DNA from: Ceratotherium simum simum
Taxonomy: Eukaryota > Chordata > Mammalia > Perissodactyla > Rhinocerotidae
NCBI RefSeq assembly: GCF_000283155.1
Contig: NW_004454177.1
Coordinates: forward strand, 22,203,704 to 22,267,703
Length of the DNA stretch: 64,000 nt
Direction: 5' to 3'
This document shows positions 56,267 to 64,000 of the stretch, piece after piece; the stretch's first letter is position 1, and every line of letters begins with the position of its first letter. Below the pieces are notes generated by a model. It had not been told where the DNA came from and did no database searches. It saw only the letters and a program-made list of their open reading frames with translations. A program made the translations under genes and the position numbers.

Positions 56267-56540
56267 GAGTCTTTTATTTTTATTTTTTTATTTTTTTGCT
56301 GAGGAAAATTTGCCCTGAGCTAACATCTATTGCCGATCTTCCTCTTTTTGCTGAAGAAGATTCGCCCTGAGCTAACAGGGGTTGCCTATTTTCTTCTTTT
56401 TGTCTTTGGGCCACTGCCACAGCATGGCCACTGACAAGTGAAGTAGGTCTGTGCCTGGGAAATGAACCCGGGACACTGAAGCAGAACACACCGAACTTAA
56501 CCACTAGGTCACCAGGGCTGGCCCGAGTCTTCTATTTTTT
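56267..56540 (-). mobile_element. ERE SINE, reverse orientation, with TSD
   Basis: A T-rich tail, two GCCCTGAGCTAACA blocks (near 56,312 and 56,365), CCACTGCCACAGCATGGCCA, TTAACCACTAGGTCACCAGG and head GCTGGCCC ending at 56,524. GAGTCTTTTATTTT (56,267-56,280) and GAGTCTTCTATTTT (56,525-56,538) are a 14-bp TSD with one change. Element body 56,281-56,524. A 74-codon frame inside is SINE sequence. Confidence 0.93.
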
Positions 56541-56689
56541 AAGCACATTACACATGCTAGCTCATTTCATCCTAACAAGTCTGTAAATTAATTTTATTCT
56601 GTTTTCACAGGTAGAAAAAGGGAGGCTTACTACCTGTTAATTTCTACAATGATAAAACAGAAAGCTAGAACAAGACTATATGGTGAAGT

Positions 56690-56905
56690 AGTTACAACTG
56701 CTGGCTTTTTAAAGTAAAACTTTTGGTTCAATCTCAGCTCCACTGACTGACTTGCTAGGTGATGATGGGCAGGTTGCCTTATCTGTATATTGAAATAGAG
56801 ATGATAGCAATATCTTCACCATATAATTCATATGAGAATAGAGTGGAATTAATTCAGTAAAATGTTGAGATCAATGTGTGGCACAGAGTAAGCACAAAAT
56901 AATGT
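56690..56905 (+). mobile_element. MIR SINE, near full-length
   Basis: TTTTGGTTCAATCTCAGCTC, CACTGACTGACTTGCTAGGT, GATGATGGGCAGGTTGCCTT, TATGAGAATAGAGTGGAATT and GTGGCACAGAGTAAGCACAA. Diverged. Confidence 0.72.
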
Positions 56906-58574
56906 TAGCTATAACCTTTATCTTTGTTCCCTGAGACCAGACTTCTGACACTCTTTTATTGAGTTAAATAACAATCTTTGGTTCAGAACATGTTTAGTGA
57001 CTGCCAAATACCAGTAATCTCACATACCAGACTATATATTTTAAGTACATTATATTATATTATGTATGTATTTGTTTATTATGTATGTCTCCATTAGAGA
57101 GTATGTTTCTGAATACTAAAACTTGTTCAAGTTTGTACTACCATTTACAGCTATGAAAAGTCTCTAGCACTTTACATTGGAGATACTGTGTAGTCAATAT
57201 TTATCTGTTGATTTTAATGGAAATGATTTCAATTGAATTGGCTCTAAAAGGAAATTTTGAAATTTAGAGAAAACATTATAACTTTGTACTTTACAACTGC
57301 ATTTCAGAGGTAATAAGAGAATTGCATTAAAGGACAATCTGATGAAATAACATATAAAAAGAAAATGGCCAAAAAGAATGTAAACATCATTTAACTCAAC
57401 TGAAATATGGAACATATTTTCAACCTAGAATTTTTGTCTACTGTTTTTTAAATGATTGGACAGATAGATTGGTTTTTGTTTAGTTCTGCTTTTGACTTGA
57501 TTTCTGCAGAGTGGGATGAATACATTCAATCACTGTACACACAATTCTATGGGTTCTGAGGTCCCCAGATATAATCTAATTGTGTAATTATAGAAATAAT
57601 CAATGCTAATGAGTAATACTAATAGACTGAATGATTTAAGTTAAATATAATCACATATAATCTAATATTTGCAAAAAATAAGTAAATCTATACTCCATAA
57701 TTTGAATTTTGTATTTAATTTTGAAGTAGTATTTGCCTTCTAATTCTCAGCGTTCTTCCAGTTTACTGGTGTCTCAAGTTAATCTTGGGCTGAGACCCCT
57801 AGTAGATTAAGAATGACAGTTCTTAAAGATCATTAACAGAATTAGGGCATCTACCAAGTGTAATCAGAAGAAATATACTAGTAGTGAAAAGGGGGAACAT
57901 TCGAAGTGGAGATTATTTCACTCTGAGTTGTTTCAGTCTTTCAACATTTTTCAAAGGAAAGACTAGTAAAGTCTTAATGTTGAGCACATATAAAAGTGAA
58001 TCACAGATGATAAGTGGCGGTGGGGTGCGGGGTGGTGGGGAGTAGACTATCTTGTTCTTTCTTATATCTAATTTCTAAGTGTCCTCTATTCTAAACTAAC
58101 AACGAATAGGGCTAACTTACATTTATTATAAAGCTTGTCCCTTCGGAAATTATTTTCACATAATCTCATTTGATTTATACACATGAGCCAAAACCAATTG
58201 TAATGAAAGTTTATGTTCTATTTTTTTGCACACACCGTAGAGATCACTTTTGAGTTTTAATATTCCCCTGAAGATGCTTCTTCCCGGTACTCTGATTCTC
58301 AATGCTGTGTCAGTTATTTGTGTTGGCAATAAACCTTTGTGCATGTGTGTGTACATGTGTATTTTCAAGCTTACAAAGGAGTTCTGTGATTTCAAGTGTA
58401 TCATTATGCTGCTATTTAATTTCAGTTGTGAAGAAAAATCTCTCCTAAAATAATAGCTCATCACTCAGCTATTTCCATTGGTTCTCAGTATACACTGAGT
58501 ATGAAGGAAATGTTGGACGATGGGAATAGGAAAAAGAAATAAGGCCTGAGAAGCAACAAGCTGTTAGTAATAAA
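56906..58574. other. Unassigned intergenic DNA
   Basis: No gene or named repeat recognised. Opposite-strand frames at 58,156-58,464 (minus, 102 codons) and 58,250-58,453 (plus) overlap and have no motif. A G-rich run, GGTGGGGTGCGGGGTGGTGG (about 58,019-58,038), lies here. Confidence 0.4.
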
Positions 58575-58790
58575 AGAGCAGGATTTGGAGTTACGTAGCT
58601 GTGAGTTCAAATGTTACTTCCATTCTTGACCTGTTAAGTATTCTTGGGCAAATTCCTTAAATTCTCTGAGTGTGTTTCCCATATTTCAATAAGAATATTA
58701 AAATTTACCTAACTGGATTATTAAATTACATTAAAAAATTAAAAGCTTGGCACTAAATAGATAATTACTAATTGTTAGTTTTCCTGTGCT
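58575..58790 (+). mobile_element. MIR SINE
   Basis: GAGCAGGATTTGGAGTTACG, TAGCTGTGAGTTCAAATGTT, GGGCAAATTCCTTAAATTCT, CTGAGTGTGTTTCCC and AAAGCTTGGCACTAAATAGA. Confidence 0.72.
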
Positions 58791-59319
58791 TGACAATCTT
58801 GAAGCTTGGTGTAACCTACTTTTGTTTATCAATGATTTACGTAAAGATTATTTCATTCTCCCAAATATTGAGGTAAGATAGTCTTTAAAAATTGAAGGTT
58901 AATTTAAAACCAAATAAAGAAACTAATTATTTCCTTTATCAAATCCTGCCAAATGAGAAAGCCCATTTACTTTAATAATAATTCTATTAATACAACTGAC
59001 TAAATATAATTCTATTTTCTTGTGTTCTCCTGAACATTCATTAAATGTGAGTTTACTTTTTTTGTATTAAAAAGTAGCATTATATTTATTAGGTCTTAAT
59101 TATCCTGGATTTATTATCAAAGGTAAATATACCTTAAGAGTGTTGATAGAACCAAGGACAGACTTCTTCCAGTTAGGTGCTTGAAAAATAGACATTGCCC
59201 TGCACACTGTGGATGCTCAACATGTTTGTTGATAATGTCGGGAAAGGTTATACATGGAAGATGGGACTATCAACGTCCTGCTGACAAACATGTAAAAACA
59301 TTGGTTTGGATTAATCAAA
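58791..59319. other. Unassigned AT-rich DNA
   Basis: Nothing recognised. Confidence 0.3.
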
Positions 59320-59485
59320 TTAACTGCTTAATCTTGAACATGCTTTATAAATAAACCTCTCTCCATCCCAGTTTTCTCACTTATAAAGGAGAGATTATAG
59401 CTTACCTCCTGTGTGGTTATATGCTGAGCATCAATCACATAGTAAATGCTCAATAAAGAATGGCTGCTATGATTACTCTGTCCCA
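59320..59485 (+). mobile_element. MIR SINE, 3' part
   Basis: CCCAGTTTTCTCACTTATAA, AGGAGAGATTATAGCTTACC, TCCTGTGTGGTTATATGCTG, then CACATAGTAAATGCTCAATA and AAGAATGGCTGCTATGATTA. Confidence 0.75.
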
Positions 59486-60189
59486 TGCTCATATATGATT
59501 TGTAGAGTTCTGAAAGTATACTTCTTCAAAATTGTTTCTACTATCAGGAACCCTGCAAGCCATATTAAAATTTCTGGGTTAAGGCATTATCTAATGTAAA
59601 GAAAACATGTCCCTGTTGGAATTATATGGAAAATGACAGATGCATTTGGGACCACAGGGAGAATGAAAATTAAAGACTTGTATTATGGGTCACTGTCTAA
59701 AGAGAACCTGGGTCAGCCATAACAGCAAGAGACTTAGTCACCTAGCAACTAAAACCTGATTAAAGATACTAAGTCACTGAAGAAGAGCAGTTTTCAGAAT
59801 ATTGCTAAAATTAGTCCAAAAAGAATAAAAGAATAAAGACTACAAAGCTTGTTTTAAGCAAAAAGTAAATTAAATAAGAAAATAATATTTATCACAAGCA
59901 TAGGTGTCAAACCACTCTACCTTTTCCAAATTACATGCCCTCCTCGTCACCCACAGTTAGTAAGTGTCAGAGAGAAAAGCTCTATAATTCTACTCTTTGC
60001 AAGTCCAGGGTAGTTTTTGTACTTCTGTGGTTACCAGATCAGATTCTAGTTGCACTGGGGGCCTCTTAAACTTACTATGGCTTTAAGTTATCCTATTTTG
60101 TTTGATCTCATGTGAAACTAGTCTCAGAGAGATTTCCTAGAGCACAGAATTTGTTTAGTCATGGTTTCTAATTAATTCGTTATTTCAAC
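59486..60189. other. Unassigned intergenic DNA
   Basis: No gene or named repeat recognised. Confidence 0.3.
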
Positions 60190-60990
60190 ATATATTTATT
60201 TATTCAACGCATATCATCAGCAAAGTACGTTCAACAGATAGAGAATATGCTATTGAAACAAAAAATGGTTGACCACATGGAGCATGTGTAGTATTGGTCA
60301 AGGCACACAGTTAACAAACAAAACAAACAAACAAAGAATACATGTATTGACAAGTGCAAGTGAAGAAAAATAAATCATGTTAAGACTGATGAGAAGCAGA
60401 AAGTGCCCTAACTAAGACAATGTGGTGAGGAAAGGCTTATCTGAGGAGCAGACCTTTGATTGGAGATTTAAATAAAATGAGGGAACAAGCCAGGAGAATA
60501 CTAGGGGTTGGGACCATTCTAGACAGATTTAATAGCAATTTTAAAGGCCTTGAGATAAGTGTGTTTAAGGGATGGTAAGGAGGCCTGTGTGTCTACAGTA
60601 TATTGAAAAAGGAAAAAGGAGGAACAAAGGGTGGAAAGACAGCCAGGAACCACAGATCATGAGGGTCCTGTGGGCCATGGTCAGACATTTTTATGTTATT
60701 TTGCATTATTTACAACCATGGCAGGGAGCTGTTATAATCAAATTTATATTCTAAAAGAATTACTTTTGCTGCTCTGAAATAAACTAGAGGCAAAGGTGGA
60801 AGCAGAGAGACCAGTTAAGAGGTGATTGCCATAGTTCAGGAGAGAGATGATGGTAGTCTGGACCACAGTAAAGGATGTAAAACGACATCATACTGTGGAA
60901 TATGTTAAAGGTATTGCTGCCCAAATTTGCTTATGCCTTGAATATGAGGTGTAAGAAAAAGAGAGGAGTTACTGATGACCCCCATTTTTT
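60190..60990 (+). mobile_element. Ancient interspersed repeat, longest copy in window (family not named)
   Basis: About 800 bp with a recognisable mammalian consensus order: TATTTATTTATTCAACGCAT, CAAGTGCAAGTGAAGAAAAA, GGCTTATCTGAGGAGCAGAC, CAGGAGAATACTAGGGGTTG, TCCTGTGGGCCATGGTCAGA, GGAAGCAGAGAGACCAGTTA, AGAGGTGATTGCCATAGTTC, AGGAGAGAGATGATGGTAGT and GAGGTGTAAGAAAAAGAGAG. Partial copies lie at 25,230, 37,235 and 50,755. A 60-codon frame at 60,572-60,754 is not a gene. Confidence 0.65.
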
Positions 60991-61122
60991 TAATTCTTCT
61001 CAGAGGATCATGGAAAAGTTTGTCTGCATTTAAGTTGTCCCAAGTTGTCTTTCAAAAAGCTTTAAAATGTACTATATATACTAAATGTACCTTATAGCAA
61101 TCTCCAATTTCATCTCACCTTC

Positions 61123-61469
61123 AAGAATTTCTTCAGGGCCGGCCCCGTGGCTTAGCGGTTAAGTGCTCACGCTCCACTATTGCTGGCCCAGGTTCAGATC
61201 CCGGGCGTGCACCGACGCACCGCTTGTCAGGCCATGCTGAGGCCACGTCCCACATACAGCAACTAGGAGGATGTGCAACAATGACATACAACTATCTACT
61301 GGAGCTTTGGGGAAAAAAAAAAGGAGGAGGATTGGCAATAGATGTTAGCTCAGAGCCGGTCTTCCTCAGCAAAAAGAGGAGAATTAGCACGGATGTTAGC
61401 TCAGGGCTGATCTTCCTCACAAAAAAACAAAACAAAACAAAACAAAGCAAAACAAAAGAATTTCTTCAG
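61123..61469 (+). mobile_element. ERE SINE (ERE1-like) with perfect 14-bp TSD
   Basis: Best-preserved ERE in the window: GGGCCGGCCCCGTGGCTTAG, CGGTTAAGTGCTCACGCTCC, B box AGGTTCAGATCCCGGGCG, AACTAGGAGGATGTGCAACA, ATCTACTGGAGCTTTGGGGA, two TTAGCTCAG blocks and an (AAAAC)n tail. AAGAATTTCTTCAG at 61,123-61,136 and 61,456-61,469 is an exact TSD; the element body is 61,137-61,455. The 98-codon frame across it is SINE sequence. Confidence 0.96.
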
Positions 61470-62821
61470 AACCTTTGGACTTGTCTGAATCAAAACTACA
61501 ACCCCTGGAATTTTAATTGATGACCATTTACATTGAAAAAATGTCCACAGCCTGTAATAAAGTAGAATGCTGAGTGGCAGAGTATCACCATATTTAAGAG
61601 ATTCACTAATGTATTTTAAATAGTATGTTAAGTACTTATCCACTCATGCTTGTGCGTATTCATGTACATATACAACTGTATTAACTGAGCATTTATTATA
61701 CTTAGGGGATATAATAGTGGACTGAGAGAAAGTCTAATTAATTATTTGTCCACAAGAAATCCATAGTTAATGGAGGCAACATAATATTAATCCCATTAGT
61801 GATTGATGTCCTAGAATTTGCTATTATTGTTAAAAATCATATCAATGTATATTGCATATTAGCTTGGATGTTCTTCTGGACTGACAGAAGGTCATACTGT
61901 CAAATAGGCCACAATACACATATCCATCAACCAACCAAACAACTGAGGAACAACCTTCACATGGTTAGGCATTTATCTTTAAAGCAATTACCTATAAACA
62001 AGAATACCTTAACCACTGTATTGACAGATGTCAATAATAGATTCAGACTGATAGTGAACCCAAACACAGATATGATGTGGGTAATCAAAAACAAAGTTTA
62101 TTTATCTAAATGCTAGAGAAAAGAGTCAAAAAAATCAGGATACACAGCAGACAAATCAACCAAATTCTCCAGTGACAGAGTTACAAATGTCCTGGTAATT
62201 CCTAACTGTCCTTCCTATTGGAACAGAGTTGCAGATGAAAAGGCTGAATGAGTGAGGCACCCCTCTTTTGACTTAGTCTTAAATACACAAGGCTAAAACT
62301 GACCATGATTCAATCTTTTGGGGATAGTATATGCTGGAGACCACAGCAATTAGATTGCCTGCACTCCATAAGGCTCAGAGTTATAAAATATGATATAACT
62401 GCTACGTACAGTAAAACATATGCATAGACGAGAACAGAATCACCATTCACCACTCAGCCTTTGGGACAAACACATACCTGAATTTCATTTTGTAGAACTA
62501 AAACAAGGATGAGGTACCCAGAATTCCCTGAGTCATTCTATTTTTGAAAAATTATATATTCTACTAATAATTTGTAGAACATAAGTGAAAATGAACTAAT
62601 TTTTCATCAGTTTGAAAGAGAAACCAAAGATTTAGAAAAAGAGAGTGACTCCTATGGGGTCAAAGCAGGAAATAATAGCATGCTTTTGTGCCTCGTCCCT
62701 GTCCTGTCCAACAAGCTGGAAATAGGAGCAAAAGTAATGGTGGAGAGAAATAGTTACTGTGGGCCTTAGATAGTGCCTGCTCATTGCCATGGTCTGTAGG
62801 GCTTATAGGGAATCTTCAAGT
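61470..62821. other. Unassigned intergenic DNA
   Basis: No gene or named repeat. A 105-codon plus-strand frame (61,799-62,116) shows no recognisable motif or signal. Confidence 0.4.
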
Positions 62822-63240
62822 TTACTGAGGGCGTGGGGATGGGCAGTGGCTGGCTGGTGATGGCACAGAAGGAAGGAATTGCAGGAGATTCACAGCCCAG
62901 ATCTCAGGGGCTTTGTGGTATGAGAGAGAGCCTGAAGTGGCTCTTCCAGTCAGGGAGTGGAGATGTTCATCGCCACTCATCGATAGAGTCAAGACAACAC
63001 CCCCTGAGCTGTGCCAGGTGTTGACACTTGGCAACCAAGAACAGACATGATGCTGACAGGTGGGAGAAGACACTTCAACCCCAAGGACCGCACAAAGACC
63101 AGAGCTTTCCTCCCCTCTTCTCACCATCATAAGGATATGTAAGTTCCCATCTGCTCCCAGGCACATGTTGGAAAGGAGTGGTGGAGGAAGATGCCACCTG
63201 CCCAGGGAGATAACACTCTGCTAGGGAGTTCTGTGAACTA
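62822..63240. other. GC-richer segment with opposite-strand frames
   Basis: The most GC-rich non-SINE part of the window. A 114-codon minus-strand frame (62,822-63,166), a 60-codon minus frame (63,075-63,257) and a 63-codon plus frame (62,833-63,024) overlap. None shows a domain, signal peptide or splice context I can recognise. Higher GC lowers stop frequency, so chance frames are expected. A decayed retroelement is possible. Confidence 0.3.
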
Positions 63241-64000
63241 AATGAATGGTTACTCACACTGAAATCGTGGAAAGTAGAGAAGACTGAGTTTTATTTAGCA
63301 AGATTAATTTTTTTCTTGTTTTCTTTGTTCTGACTTTAAGAATACGGGCTTCAAAGCAACATGAAATCAGTTTTTGAAAACAAAAGAAACTAAAATTTTG
63401 GTATATTTGGCTTAAGATTCAATTTCTATCTTTCTGCATAAGTTTTTGTTGCTATTATGTAAATTGTAAGAGCTAAGTCAGAAAAATAAATATATTATGG
63501 AAAAGAAAAGGGGCAGTAAAAGCCATCTCAACTGCACTGATACTCTAAAAATACCTGTCTGTGCATGAGACAGCCAATTTGAAGAATGAAATACTTCAGC
63601 TATAATAGGCATCATAAATAGATCACATTTATTTCCAGATTGCCTTTTCAATACTGTAAGGTCACTCCACAGCTTTTCAGAAAGGCAGGCTCTGTGGAAA
63701 TACACCAGGCTCTTCCAATATTACTTGGGTCTATTCATATTCCTGGATATTCACACAGCTATCATGTACAAATCTGACACATTGAAGAATTCTGAACTTT
63801 CTAGTTTCATTTAATGCTGGGCATTTAATGTCTCAATCTGTGTTGTACATGGCACATATCCCTCTCTATTAATGGCATTTGTCCTGTCAATGTCATTTGC
63901 TTTAGATTTCAATTTCCTAGGCAGGAGCGAAGTCTATTTGGCAGGAGAGTAAAAAGAAATGTTATAACCCTTCAGTACATTCTAATCAGGTTCTAGCTAC
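63241..64000. other. Unassigned intergenic DNA
   Basis: No gene or named repeat recognised to the end of the window. A 75-codon minus-strand frame (63,478-63,705) has no motif. Confidence 0.35.

Noticed and set aside
58156..58464. 102-codon minus-strand frame as a gene
   Set aside because: An overlapping plus-strand frame covers the same DNA and neither has recognisable features.
61799..62116. 105-codon plus-strand frame as a gene
   Set aside because: No recognisable domain or neighbouring exon. A single frame of this length is unremarkable in 64 kb.
62822..63166. 114-codon minus-strand frame as a gene
   Set aside because: No domain, no splice or promoter context, and opposite-strand frames overlap. 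The local GC content lengthens chance frames.
1..64000. CRISPR array, bacterial operon, prophage or integron
   Set aside because: No regularly spaced identical repeats, no dense coding and no ribosome-binding-site pattern. SINE, LINE, MIR and L2 content shows mammalian nuclear DNA.

Overview
This is mammalian genomic DNA with no recognisable protein-coding gene. It is AT-rich, has no bacterial-style gene packing, and is filled with retrotransposon debris. The most informative lineage marker is the tRNA-derived SINE family whose head reads GGGCCGGCCC-GTGGC-(T/G)TAG-CGGTTAAG and which carries the internal TTAGCTCAGGGCTGATCTTCCTCAC block. This is the equine repetitive element (ERE) family, so the window comes from a perissodactyl, most probably a horse or other equid; rhinoceros is not excluded. 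The species call rests on recalled family consensus, not on a search.

Layout. 1-251 is the 3' end of a young LINE-1 cut by the window edge. 0.25-9.5 kb is an ancient LTR remnant plus L2 and MIR fossils in otherwise unassigned DNA. 9.5-11.2 kb holds three EREs, one of them splitting a MIR. 13.46-13.81 kb is a compact composite insert: a LINE-1 tail, AT-rich spacer, second LINE-1 tail and poly(A), flanked by a perfect 15-bp target-site duplication (TSD). This looks like a LINE-1 3' transduction. 14.77-15.30 kb is a 5'-truncated young LINE-1 with its own TSD. 15.3-18.1 kb is low in repeats and contains candidate conserved non-coding DNA. 19.7-20.2 kb has two EREs in tandem. 20.4-23.8 kb is a decayed LINE-1 with ORF2 remnants. 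25.2-25.9 kb is an ancient repeat split by a MER5-like DNA transposon.

26,666-33,505 is an old class-I-like endogenous retrovirus: two diverged LTRs, a 4-bp GTTG duplication, and an interior with no intact gag, pol or env that I can recognise. 33.5-39.2 kb is mostly unassigned, with a hAT-type element at 35.8-36.5 kb. 39.2-47.96 kb contains several LTR fossils (MLT1-type and others), a LINE-1 tail, an ERE and L2/MIR fragments. 48-50.7 kb is repeat-poor and is the best candidate for conserved regulatory DNA. 51-61.5 kb has MIR, L2 and MLT1 fossils, a LINE-1 split by an ERE, two further EREs, and an 800-bp ancient repeat. 61.5-64 kb has no feature I can identify.

There is no operon, pathway or set of cooperating genes. 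The only coding traces are dead LINE-1 ORF2 fragments. The window reads as intergenic or deep intronic DNA whose history is a stack of insertions: MIR/L2 and DNA transposons first, then MLT1/ERV and older LINE-1, then EREs and young LINE-1. I found no CRISPR array, rRNA, functional tRNA or previously undescribed gene system. The most notable items are the apparent LINE-1 3' transduction, the TSD-bounded provirus and the repeat-poor candidate regulatory blocks.
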